Below are positions 9,155 through 16,498 of a stretch of DNA of 64,000 nt, in pieces (the first letter of the stretch is position 1; each line of letters starts with the position of its first letter). The position numbers were made by a program, and so were the translations under genes. The DNA is taken from NCBI RefSeq assembly GCF_014287435.1, contig NZ_JACOPG010000001.1:310001-374000 (forward strand), read 5' to 3'. The DNA is from Roseburia lenta (GTDB lineage: Bacteria; Bacillota; Clostridia; Lachnospirales; Lachnospiraceae). Under the pieces are notes generated by a model. It saw only the letters and a program-made list of their open reading frames with translations. It had not been told where the DNA came from and made no database searches.

Positions 9155-10228
9155 TCAGCCAGTATGGTGGTCTGTTTCACAATAACTTATAATATTCTTA
9201 CTTCGGATCTTCTTATTGTACATTTTTTCTATTTCTTTTTTATGCTGCTCTATAATTTCAGACATGACAACATAGTCATCCTTATAATTATAAGGGGTAA
9301 CTATGGGTTTGTAATAAATAAATGACTCATTATTCTCAAAATGCATTAACATATACATACTTGAAGGTGGTTGTTCAAACTTCATATTTCTAATTATCCT
9401 TAATTGCTTTGACATTTCCTTCTTTTTTGAGGATATCTTTATCCATCCTATTTTCTTTTTTAAGGTATTGATCACTAATTGCTGCATATTGCGTAATCCT
9501 ATTCCAGATTGATCTATGTGCATACTATCTTCCATCTGTCTTATGATAGGTTTTAGTAGTTCCAATTCATATACAATTATTTCTTTAGAATATATTCCTA
9601 ATTGACCTCGTTTAGAGAAGTAGAACACAATCAACCCCAATACTACAACTATGATGCAGACAATAACCACTTTCGTAGTGATATTTGTAAAAAAAGTGTC
9701 AAATACTTTTTCCAGTCCCATTCCAGATAATACAACTGGTATTGCCCAAAATATAAAATTCATACCTACAGAAACGCTCTGTGATATTTCACTATAGATT
9801 TTATGTTGTAAATAATCTTGCCGAGTTAATAATCGTTCTATTTCGCCTTTTTCAATTAAAGATTGCATCTCATCACTTTCATGATAGTAATAATTGAGTA
9901 CTGCAAATATTTCCATATTCGTTTTGCTATTACGGTTTTTTTCTATATAATCAATCTTGTCAAATAATCTGTCATTACATGTCATTCGTATTTCTATCGC
10001 CTGTTTTCCCCATTGTAAAATACTTGATACAATTATCCATACTGCGTATATCGCCGGAATAATACATAGCAATAATCCAATTTCACATATCCATTCCAAA
10101 GGTTGGAATCCTGTCTTGCTATACAAAAATATCAATGCAAATTCACCATAGGCTATTATTATTGCAAGAAATTGCCACCTATTTTGACGAAACTCTTTGT
10201 CAATTTCTTTTTCTTCATCTGCACTCAT
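9155..10228 (-). CDS. Four-helix membrane protein at the left end of the element
   Basis: A 357-residue protein I do not recognise. Two hydrophobic helices lie at about 20-70 (FLAIIIAYGEFALIFLY, LLLCIIPAIYAVWIIVSSIL) and two at about 150-205 (GMNFIFWAIPVVLSG, VVIVCIIVVVLGLIVFYF), with a long cytoplasmic C-terminal region rich in Lys and Glu. GGAGG precedes the start. Its promoter (10251-10291) belongs to the shared transfer-promoter family, so it is probably co-regulated with conjugation. The last codons cross attL: TGA at 9155-9157 is host DNA, and in the excised circle the frame would instead run on for about 60 codons antisense to the integrase gene. Confidence 0.8.
   Translation of the reverse strand: MSADEEKEIDKEFRQNRWQFLAIIIAYGEFALIFLYSKTGFQPLEWICEIGLLLCIIPAIYAVWIIVSSILQWGKQAIEIRMTCNDRLFDKIDYIEKNRNSKTNMEIFAVLNYYYHESDEMQSLIEKGEIERLLTRQDYLQHKIYSEISQSVSVGMNFIFWAIPVVLSGMGLEKVFDTFFTNITTKVVIVCIIVVVLGLIVFYFSKRGQLGIYSKEIIVYELELLKPIIRQMEDSMHIDQSGIGLRNMQQLVINTLKKKIGWIKISSKKKEMSKQLRIIRNMKFEQPPSSMYMLMHFENNESFIYYKPIVTPYNYKDDYVVMSEIIEQHKKEIEKMYNKKIRSKNIISYCETDHHTG
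9164..9172 (+). other. attL core of the conjugative element
   Basis: ATGGTGGTC occurs here and at 56244-56252. To the left the sequence is cotJC codons, to the right element DNA. The predicted crossover dinucleotide is GG at 9169-9170, because the element arms are symmetric about it. Confidence 0.88.
9180..9191 (+). repeat. attP arm, left end of the element
   Basis: CAATAACTTATA is an exact inverted copy of 56228-56239. The symmetry continues for five more positions with one mismatch. In the excised circle the two arms would flank a 20-bp centre whose midpoint is GG, as expected for a large serine recombinase attP. Confidence 0.8.
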
Positions 10229-10250
10229 TCTGATACCTCCATTTTTATTT

Positions 10251-10291
10251 AGGATAGCATCTCATAATCAATTCAGCAAGTAGTAGCAAGT
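10251..10291 (-). promoter_or_regulatory. Transfer promoter module E (degenerate)
   Basis: TATCCT on the minus strand (plus AGGATA, 10251-10256) lies exactly 28 nt from an AGTAGTAGCA box at 10279, with ATAGCATCTCATAATCAATT between. The spacing and spacer sequence match the other four modules. No leader terminator is present here; the gene starts about 20 nt downstream. Confidence 0.6.
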
Positions 10292-10305
10292 CATTCTCTC
10301 TGTCC

Positions 10306-11070
10306 CTATAATTTCTGTAATCTCTCCCTAATTCTATCTACCAAAGACTTTTCCGGTGTTTGCTGACGTTTCATCAATTCATGTAGACGGCGCATATCAT
10401 TGGTACTCATGGACGGCTCTGCTAAAGCATTGATGTCGCTATAATTCTCTCCTCTTTCCAGCAAGGATAACAAGTAATCCTTTTGCTCATCACTGTAGGT
10501 ATCGTTCAGCAATACATCATGTTTAAATGCCTCTAAGGACAATATATGCTTATTAACACTTGTTTTCTGTTCTTCTACCGCATTTACCTGTTTGTCCTTC
10601 TTTTCTCCAGCTGTTTCTTTTGTACCGACGGTCGGTACATTTTTTATTTTATCCTGTAGCTGCCGTATCAACTGATCTTTTGTCGTAACTGTCTGTTTCA
10701 TGTTCTTCAAGTCTAGTTTTGCCTTATTCAAATCACGCAACGTATTTTCATATTTCTCGTGTTCTACGGAATTATTACTGACCTTCTCCTGCAGATCGAC
10801 CAATGCCTGATAGACCTGATCCCGATCGCGCAATCTGGCAGCAAGCTCATCCAACATCCACTGATCGATCTCTGCCTTATTCTTTGGCTGCCCCTTTTCC
10901 AAATATCCGGCAACTGTTTGAACGTCCATCCCTACAATAAAGCAGCGTAGCAATGACCAATATATCCCACCATCTGTATGATCAGATAAAAATTGAAACT
11001 TTACGTCTGCCTCCGGCTGATCCGCCAAGATCAATTTTGAAAATTCTAGTGCCTGTTCCTTTGTAAGCAT
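10306..11070 (-). CDS. Coiled-coil accessory protein of the mobilisation operon
   Basis: A 254-residue soluble protein, not recognised. Residues about 85-145 are strongly heptad-like (LVDLQEKVSNNSVEHEKYE..., LRDLNKAKLDLKNMKQ). The protein includes the six residues VPTVGT encoded by a copy of the element-wide palindrome (10622-10638). The N-terminus (FSKLILADQPEADVKFQFL) resembles proteins encoded after relaxases in clostridial elements, but no family is certain. It is the last gene of the mobilisation operon, 22 bp after the relaxase stop. Confidence 0.7.
   Translation of the reverse strand: MLTKEQALEFSKLILADQPEADVKFQFLSDHTDGGIYWSLLRCFIVGMDVQTVAGYLEKGQPKNKAEIDQWMLDELAARLRDRDQVYQALVDLQEKVSNNSVEHEKYENTLRDLNKAKLDLKNMKQTVTTKDQLIRQLQDKIKNVPTVGTKETAGEKKDKQVNAVEEQKTSVNKHILSLEAFKHDVLLNDTYSDEQKDYLLSLLERGENYSDINALAEPSMSTNDMRRLHELMKRQQTPEKSLVDRIRERLQKL
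10622..10638. repeat. Palindrome copy 1 (inside a gene)
   Basis: GTACCGACGGTCGGTAC. Both arms carry the same change relative to the consensus (G to A paired with C to T), so the dyad symmetry is kept. Read as VPTVGT in the mobilisation accessory protein. Confidence 0.85.
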
Positions 11071-11091
11071 ATATCATCACCTCATGTCTTC

Positions 11092-12504
11092 CTATTTAAT
11101 AACTATCTCTTGCTTCTCTACTTTTTCCTGCCGCAGCGCAACTTCCTTTAATTCTCCAACCTCTTTTATATCCTTGCGTATGCGCTTTAAGATCAGCCGT
11201 TCTTCCTTTAATGCCTGCATCTGCATACTATCCGGAACAGTTTCTAACTGCACATTTGCATATGCCACTACATCCGGATGCTTCAACTCCATAGTCTCGA
11301 TCTGCTCTAAAACATCCTCAAACGCTTCATCAGAAAGTTCCTGGTTCTTTGCCTGCTCCTGCAGATCCTGATACCTCTGGATCAGTATTCTTTCTTCCGG
11401 AGCAAAGGATGCTAACACTGTACTATTCGCCTGTTGTCTGTTCTGCTCCGTGCGTATGGTCTCATTTATCTTTTTTAATCGTGCTTCCAGATCTTTCTCC
11501 CCCTTGATCGGATGCTTCATCAGATACTCACATTCCTCCTCCAACTGATGGATATGTAGTAAATCCTTGCGCACACGAACCTGATCTAATTCTTCCTGAC
11601 GAAATATCTGATACATAGTTGCCTGTCTGATACGCAAGACCATAAATGCCTGATAGGTATTATCTGTTTTAATCTCTGCCATTTTAGAAACATAGACCTG
11701 ACTTGCTTTTTCTTCCTCATGATGCATGATTTTTCGATCAATGTCTGCTGGCCGATATCCCACTCCCAGATTGTAATCTCGTCTGGCTTTTTTCGAACCT
11801 GGTGGCGTATATGCCAGGTATAAACCATGCTTTGCAGAATTTCCTTGCCGCACTTGATACCCCATCTTTTTCATTTCACTCATAAATTCTTCCCGACTAT
11901 AGGATCTGGATGCAGCGGCATCGATGTCCGCCCGGATAATATCCGACCATACAATCTTTCCATCTTTTTGTGCCATATGTTCAACATAGGATTTTCCGAT
12001 ACGCTCACTTTTATCGTAAACCAGTTCTGATAGTCCATATTCTCTGCACAAACGATCCGTCACCGGCTGGATTCTTTTTTCCCAATCTCCATTTACATAT
12101 CGATACTTATTTCCAACAATCCGATCAACAGAATTAAAAATAATATGACAGTGCAAATGATCATGATCGTTATGCACTGCGAAACAATACTCATAATTAT
12201 CCTTTAAATATTCCTGACAAAATTGTTTTCCAAATTCATAGACTATTTTTTCGTCCACATCTTCATCTGGTGGAAACGAGATTACAAAATGATATCCTTG
12301 TCTGCCCCATTCTTTTTCAAACTGACTTTTTGTATCAATCATGGTCTGATAGATTTCTTTTTCATTATTTCCACAGTTAGAACCTGTCCAAAGACCACCT
12401 TCTGTTTTTTCCGGATTCATAATATAATGAATCGCATGTTGCAAATGTGCTGCTTTGTTTGTTCCTTTGCTCTCTTTCATATGTCTAAGAACAGTTACCG
12501 CCAT
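11092..12504 (-). CDS. Relaxase (conjugative nickase)
   Basis: A 470-residue protein with an N-terminal relaxase domain. The three-histidine metal motif reads HNDHDHLHCHIIFN at about residues 111-124, after the N-terminal block HLQHAIHYIMNPEKT, which carries a candidate catalytic Tyr. The C-terminal third is coiled coil. It nicks oriT and pilots single-stranded DNA into the type IV secretion channel. MOB family assignment (MOBP or MOBQ like) cannot be settled by eye. A candidate oriT lies at 13551-13837, upstream of the operon. It overlaps the MobC-like gene by 20 bp. Confidence 0.9.
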   Translation of the reverse strand: MAVTVLRHMKESKGTNKAAHLQHAIHYIMNPEKTEGGLWTGSNCGNNEKEIYQTMIDTKSQFEKEWGRQGYHFVISFPPDEDVDEKIVYEFGKQFCQEYLKDNYEYCFAVHNDHDHLHCHIIFNSVDRIVGNKYRYVNGDWEKRIQPVTDRLCREYGLSELVYDKSERIGKSYVEHMAQKDGKIVWSDIIRADIDAAASRSYSREEFMSEMKKMGYQVRQGNSAKHGLYLAYTPPGSKKARRDYNLGVGYRPADIDRKIMHHEEEKASQVYVSKMAEIKTDNTYQAFMVLRIRQATMYQIFRQEELDQVRVRKDLLHIHQLEEECEYLMKHPIKGEKDLEARLKKINETIRTEQNRQQANSTVLASFAPEERILIQRYQDLQEQAKNQELSDEAFEDVLEQIETMELKHPDVVAYANVQLETVPDSMQMQALKEERLILKRIRKDIKEVGELKEVALRQEKVEKQEIVIK

Positions 12505-12799
12505 TCATGATCTCCTTTTGTAATTCATCCAATTTTTCATTGCACTTTTCCATTTCCTGTTGCGCTTCTGTTAGAAAATCCTTTTGATAAAGTTTTATCG
12601 CATGTCCAATTTCTGCTCGCACCTGACGAAGCAAAAATAAAATTTCTCGATGTTCCGATTTTTCTTTTTGTTCTGCAAAAATTTTATCCCGAATAAAGGC
12701 AGATACATTTTTTCTTTCATCTAAAGCACCAATCATTTCAATCAATTTTTCATATTCATTTTCTGTAAAACGCACTGGAACAATCTTCTCTCTTCTCAT
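12485..12799 (-). CDS. MobC-like relaxosome accessory protein
   Basis: A 104-residue protein. The N-terminus KIVPVRFTENEYEKLIEMIG resembles the ribbon-helix-helix start of MobC/plasmid mobilisation proteins, and the C-terminal half is coiled coil. Size and position directly before the relaxase gene, with overlapping ends, support a role in binding oriT and helping the relaxase. The ribosome site is weak. Confidence 0.75.
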   Translation of the reverse strand: MRREKIVPVRFTENEYEKLIEMIGALDERKNVSAFIRDKIFAEQKEKSEHREILFLLRQVRAEIGHAIKLYQKDFLTEAQQEMEKCNEKLDELQKEIMNGGNCS

Positions 12800-12816
12800 A
12801 AATTTTTCTCACTAAC

Positions 12817-13086
12817 TCAGAAAATATCCGTGTGATGCAACGCCTCTTTTGTGTCCAACTCATTCAAAAATTTTTGAAAAGATTCTTCATCAAATTTTCC
12901 AAAACGTTGTTCCATTTCTGCAACTACTTTTGCATTAAAGGCAACCTCTTCCTGCTCCATCATCCGATTTAGTTGATCTGTTAATAATTGTAATTCTGAT
13001 TTTTTCTTTTTCAGTTTTGTTTTCATATTTTCAATCTCATCTTTTTTCTTTTCGATTTTATTTTTTAAAATTTCTGCTTCACTCAT
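12817..13086 (-). CDS. Small coiled-coil protein (DUF4315/DUF3847-like)
   Basis: An 89-residue protein that is almost entirely coiled coil for residues 1-45 (KKKDEIENMKTKLKKKKSEL), then an acidic tail. It resembles the small DUF4315/DUF3847 proteins encoded in clostridial conjugative elements, whose role is unknown. GAAGGAAGA precedes the start. It overlaps the upstream gene by 4 bp. Confidence 0.7.
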   Translation of the reverse strand: MSEAEILKNKIEKKKDEIENMKTKLKKKKSELQLLTDQLNRMMEQEEVAFNAKVVAEMEQRFGKFDEESFQKFLNELDTKEALHHTDIF

Positions 13087-13376
13087 TCTTCCTTCTTCCT
13101 TTCATTTTGAAATAATTCTGTAAACATATCCCCCGCATTTCCGTTTTCATTTTTTTGCCTCTCGTTACTTTGACTTTTATTAAATTCGGATGCAGGTTTT
13201 TCGGAAAGCATCTCCAAAATCTTTTGCAATTTTTCCGACACATCCCTCTGTACTTCCATCGCTCTGGATTGATTTTCCACAAGCAGATCAAAGTATTGCC
13301 CCTGTGTCATACCCGGTGGCTTTTCCTTACACATCTTGGCGTAAGTCTGATCCGATACGCGAACCAAATGTGACAT
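13083..13376 (-). CDS. First gene of the mobilisation operon, unknown function
   Basis: A 97-residue hydrophilic protein. The N-terminal part SHLVRVSDQTYAKMCKEKPPGMTQGQYFDLL looks like a small DNA-binding or ribbon-helix-helix-like unit; the C-terminal half is low complexity (Asn, Glu, Lys). The start at 13376 is chosen because AAAGGAG lies 9 nt upstream; an ATG at 13385 would touch the ribosome site. It follows promoter module A and its leader terminator. Confidence 0.65.
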   Translation of the reverse strand: MSHLVRVSDQTYAKMCKEKPPGMTQGQYFDLLVENQSRAMEVQRDVSEKLQKILEMLSEKPASEFNKSQSNERQKNENGNAGDMFTELFQNERKKEE

Positions 13377-13409
13377 TTCATTCATCTCCTTTTCCTAATT
13401 AAATTGCGT

Positions 13410-13463
13410 ACAAAAAAACCGCATCTCCTAACACTTTTTATGTGTTAAGTGACACGGTTTCTT
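13410..13463 (-). terminator. Leader terminator (attenuator) of the mobilisation operon
   Basis: On the minus strand an AACCG/CGGTT outer stem encloses a TAACAC/GTGTTA stem and is followed by seven Ts. It lies between promoter A and the first gene, so the operon can be transcribed only past a terminator. Confidence 0.7.
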
Positions 13464-13484
13464 ATCTACTTATTTGTCTCTTCT

Positions 13485-13532
13485 AACATAACAGTATCTC
13501 ATTATATAATCCAGTAGCATTTAGTAGCATTT
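13485..13532 (-). promoter_or_regulatory. Transfer promoter module A
   Basis: The -10 TATGTT is at 13485-13490 (minus strand). Two tandem boxes AGTAGCATTT (plus strand) are at 13513-13522 and 13523-13532, beginning 28 nt from the -10. There is no consensus -35; the boxes occupy that position, as in activator-dependent promoters. Confidence 0.72.
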
Positions 13533-13550
13533 CTCTCGCCTGTTACGCCC

Positions 13551-13837
13551 CTTGTTTACAACTCTGTTTACAGTTTTATCCTTTATTATCGCTATTTCGC
13601 ACGTATCCTGTTTACAGAAGCATTTACAGATCTGTTTACAACTTTTTTGCCTTATATACCTGTTTACAGTTTTTAGGCTATTCTGTTGCGTCCTGAAAGC
13701 CACTATTTTAGCGTATTAGAACCAGTTTTTATCTCTGCATTGTTACATCTGCCTGTTTACAGCAAGATTTCCCCTTGTAATATTGCAAGATACGCATTTT
13801 GTAATACAAAATGCAACCTTGTTAGGGCGCACCCTAA
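13551..13837. other. Candidate oriT region with TGTTTACA iterons and a nick-like inverted repeat
   Basis: This non-coding stretch separates the divergently controlled mob and secretion operons. Six exact TGTTTACA repeats start at 13553, 13565, 13609, 13633, 13661 and 13754, plus a partial ATTTACA at 13622. A perfect 21-bp palindrome with GCATTTTGT arms is at 13794-13814. TTAGGGCGCACCCTAA at 13822-13837 reads, on the minus strand, TTAGGGTGCGCCCTAA. This contains GTGCGCCCT, as in the nick region of R1162/pSK41-type oriTs (established knowledge). The relaxase operon is adjacent. Confidence 0.65.
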
Positions 13838-13873
13838 GACCCCTTTCACACACAAACACACAGCATTTTCACA

Positions 13874-13910
13874 TAAAAAATACTGCCAGGACCTGCACGG
13901 ATCCTGACAG
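13874..13910 (-). terminator. Terminator of the type IV secretion operon
   Basis: CTGTCAGGA and TCCTGGCAG form a stem on the minus strand, followed by TATTTTTTA. It lies 38 bp after the last gene. Confidence 0.75.
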
Positions 13911-13947
13911 TAACTGTCTGTCCTATATAAAAATTATGACGTGGTTT

Positions 13948-14250
13948 TTATAGCGAAAATAGAATTTTAAGAGTTGCGTCCTTGATGCTTAACTCTGGAT
14001 GATCGGATGCATAACGAAAGCCGGATTCCATGAGATTATCCGTATAAAGCATCTTCTTTACCAACGCTGTATCATCAAATTTCGGATTCGTTTTTACTTC
14101 GTTCCGCAAGATATTTTGAATCGCTTTTTTCGTCTCAATCTCACCACTGTTGGCAAATAAATTTTCCTTGGATGTGCGCATCATATCCTGAAAAAAACAT
14201 TCATACTCCGCATCCAGTTTTTCAATAATTTTCTCTTTCATTTCTTCCAT
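13948..14250 (-). CDS. DUF3848-like protein
   Basis: A 100-residue protein. LDAEYECFFQDMMRTSKENLFANSGEIETKKAIQNIL resembles DUF3848 proteins found with clostridial conjugation genes; their function is unknown. GAGGAGAAAC precedes the start. It is the last gene of the secretion operon and overlaps the preceding gene by 1 bp. Confidence 0.65.
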   Translation of the reverse strand: MEEMKEKIIEKLDAEYECFFQDMMRTSKENLFANSGEIETKKAIQNILRNEVKTNPKFDDTALVKKMLYTDNLMESGFRYASDHPELSIKDATLKILFSL

Positions 14251-14678
14251 TATTGTTTCTCCTCCTCATACCATACCTCATCTTTTATTTCCTCACGGCT
14301 ATACATACATGGTTTTATTTCTACATGTCTTTTTCCGGATTTTTCATCCTTTCCATATGCAAGCGTAAGGATCGTCTTATCCTGATCATCTAACTGAAAA
14401 AAGATGTCATATATCACATCTGCAGTATCTAAATCTTCATATTTATAATTCAAGGCAACCGCATTATCACAAAAAATATTGTGATCCATCAGATAATTAT
14501 CTATCTCATTTTCGATCAAAAACGGATCCAAATCTGTTTTTGATGAGACTGCAGATAGATCTATATCCGGCGTGATAACCTCCTGTTTTTGTTCCACTGT
14601 ATCTCTTTTATTTAAAAGATTTATGAGAAAAATTGCTCCCACACATATACCTATAATAAGAAGAACTTTCATCTTCAT
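14250..14678 (-). CDS. Membrane-anchored conjugation protein
   Basis: A 142-residue protein with one N-terminal helix (VLLIIGICVGAIFLINLL) and an extracytoplasmic domain, possibly a TcpC/VirB8-like or accessory channel component, but no clear family signature is seen. It follows the cell wall hydrolase gene by 8 bp. Confidence 0.6.
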   Translation of the reverse strand: MKMKVLLIIGICVGAIFLINLLNKRDTVEQKQEVITPDIDLSAVSSKTDLDPFLIENEIDNYLMDHNIFCDNAVALNYKYEDLDTADVIYDIFFQLDDQDKTILTLAYGKDEKSGKRHVEIKPCMYSREEIKDEVWYEEEKQ

Positions 14679-14686
14679 ATGCTCAC

Positions 14687-16498
14687 CTACTTTCCTTCGT
14701 TTGTATATTTTTCAAATACTTTCTGCGCCATTTGTTTACGATACGACAGGTTTGATTTTTCATAGTTAGGTCTGACAAATTTTGCCTGGAACACTTCCGC
14801 CGCCTTCTGTGGATCCTGCAGTTGTTTGAACTCTTCAAACGAAATATTGTCCGAAGGATCGTATTTACTTTTTGCATAACTTGTCCACTTCCACTGTGCG
14901 CCGCCATTTGCCTCCTGAAGCAAATATTCAATCTGTACAGATAAATCCTTCCAGTCTGTATTTCGATTTCTTCCTAGCGATTCTAACGCCTCTCGGCGCC
15001 CTTTCGTCCACTGTAGCAATCCAATACTTCCATCCTTTGACTCTGCAGAAGGACGAAGATCCGGAGCACCATGTGACGATTCCTGATACATATTTCCGAT
15101 CACGCCTGCAGCCGCTGCGTCAGAAAATCCTGCCTGTTTCAAGTTCAGCCAGACAGATTCCTCATTGGTTCCACCTGTTAAATATGTACTGCTATATGCC
15201 GGAAAGATCCAGATATGTTTTGCCTCTTCAAATACAACGCCCCATTCGCCACCATCACTGTCTATCGTTGCCTGGTACTTTGCCCTGGATCCCGGATCAT
15301 AAACAAAAACGCCATTGGATCCGGCACCGTAAAGCGCTATGTAATGACCGCCTCCTGCCGGATTATAATATCCACCACTAACGCTGACGATCACCGGTGA
15401 TCCCTCTTGTATTTTCTTCTTAATATATTCCAAATCATATTTTTTTTTGCGACAACAGTTCTTATTCGGTCCTGCCATTTCCTCCACCGCACCCAGTTCA
15501 TAATATTCAGCAAATTTATTAATTGCCTTATGTGAATTTACGGTATTATAGGATGCATCCAGATTTGCCATATCTGCCAGAATATTGGGCGTGATTGTTT
15601 CATTTTTAAAAAGGGACACAACCATTGCCATTGATGTAATACCACATCCATCTGACTTGATTGTACCGCCATTAAACGGTGTTGTTGCATAATCTGCCTG
15701 CGCATAATAGGGCATAATCCCGACATTCTTTGAATACTGTTGAGGAATACATACGACGGCTGATATAACCGACAGAATAATAACCGCAATCAAAGCCACA
15801 AGAAGAAAAGGAACTCCCAGCTGCGCCATCACAATCGCACCCAGCCGGACTATGAACAATGACTTTTCTTTTGCATTGGATAAAATAGCCGATTCATTTT
15901 CCCCTCCTGCTCCAACGGCAGCTTGATTCACACCCTTTACAATCCAAATAGTTTCTGCGGCAACCATGACGGCTTTTTTTACCGCCTGTTTTCCGTTTTT
16001 TTCAACAATCTCTTTTGCCTCTTTGGAAGACACTTTACTACCGGCTTCCTTATCCTCGATGGATGTGATTTTTTCAGGCATATTTTCAGAAGTCCCCTTC
16101 CCCACCGACGATGCGTTCTTGCCGTTTCCTGATTCCGTTTTACTACCTGCCTTATGCTTCTTTACTGTCTCATACCCCTTTGTGGCTGCAAGCATGGCAC
16201 ATGCCTGAATGAATTCCTTATATTCCGCCGTTGACCTGATTTGACGAAGTAAACGACTCTTTTCTGCTACAGGAAGATTTTTCCATACCTTATAGTCTTT
16301 GGAATCCATTTGATTCTCCATCTTAATCGCCGGCATTTCTTCTTCTAATTCTACGGCATCGATGCCGGATATATGCTGCAGATCATATAAAAGTGGTTCT
16401 TCCTTTTCCAGATCCTGATCTGAAAAAATTTCATCGCCAACAGCAAGTTCCGGTTCCATCAAGTTAAGTTCTGTCTCATCCTGTAATGCTAATTTCAT
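14687..16498 (-). CDS. Bifunctional cell-wall hydrolase of the transfer apparatus (C39-like peptidase plus tail-type lysozyme)
   Basis: A 603-residue protein. Residues 1-215 are cytoplasmic, acidic then Lys-rich. One helix lies at about 215-245. The C39-like papain-fold domain follows, with Cys in DGCGITSMAMVV, His in GGGHYIALYG and Asp in VYDPGSR. A phage-tail-lysozyme-like domain then reads ESVWLNLKQAGFSDAAAAGVIGNMYQESS and GSIGLLQWT with a catalytic Glu. This is the VirB1 role of Gram-positive type IV systems: opening peptidoglycan for the channel. ATGA overlap with virB4. Confidence 0.88.
   Translation of the reverse strand: MKLALQDETELNLMEPELAVGDEIFSDQDLEKEEPLLYDLQHISGIDAVELEEEMPAIKMENQMDSKDYKVWKNLPVAEKSRLLRQIRSTAEYKEFIQACAMLAATKGYETVKKHKAGSKTESGNGKNASSVGKGTSENMPEKITSIEDKEAGSKVSSKEAKEIVEKNGKQAVKKAVMVAAETIWIVKGVNQAAVGAGGENESAILSNAKEKSLFIVRLGAIVMAQLGVPFLLVALIAVIILSVISAVVCIPQQYSKNVGIMPYYAQADYATTPFNGGTIKSDGCGITSMAMVVSLFKNETITPNILADMANLDASYNTVNSHKAINKFAEYYELGAVEEMAGPNKNCCRKKKYDLEYIKKKIQEGSPVIVSVSGGYYNPAGGGHYIALYGAGSNGVFVYDPGSRAKYQATIDSDGGEWGVVFEEAKHIWIFPAYSSTYLTGGTNEESVWLNLKQAGFSDAAAAGVIGNMYQESSHGAPDLRPSAESKDGSIGLLQWTKGRREALESLGRNRNTDWKDLSVQIEYLLQEANGGAQWKWTSYAKSKYDPSDNISFEEFKQLQDPQKAAEVFQAKFVRPNYEKSNLSYRKQMAQKVFEKYTNEGK

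Larger units (their letters stand above)
9079..9192 (+). pseudogene. cotJC: cotJC, 5' fragment interrupted by the conjugative element
   Basis: The ATG at 9079 opens MFQYEKRLQYPIHI and continues to ISQYGG at codon 31, where the insertion core begins. It then reads six foreign codons (LFHNNL) and stops at 9192. The missing 167 codons are at 56252-56755, in the matching frame. CotJC is a manganese-catalase-like coat protein. In the integrated state this gene is disrupted; precise excision would restore QYGGPDGELGAS. Confidence 0.93.

Noticed and set aside
13521..13907. Short ORFs across the oriT-like region
   Set aside because: They are made of repeated TGTTTACA codons and overlap the palindromes; no ribosome sites.
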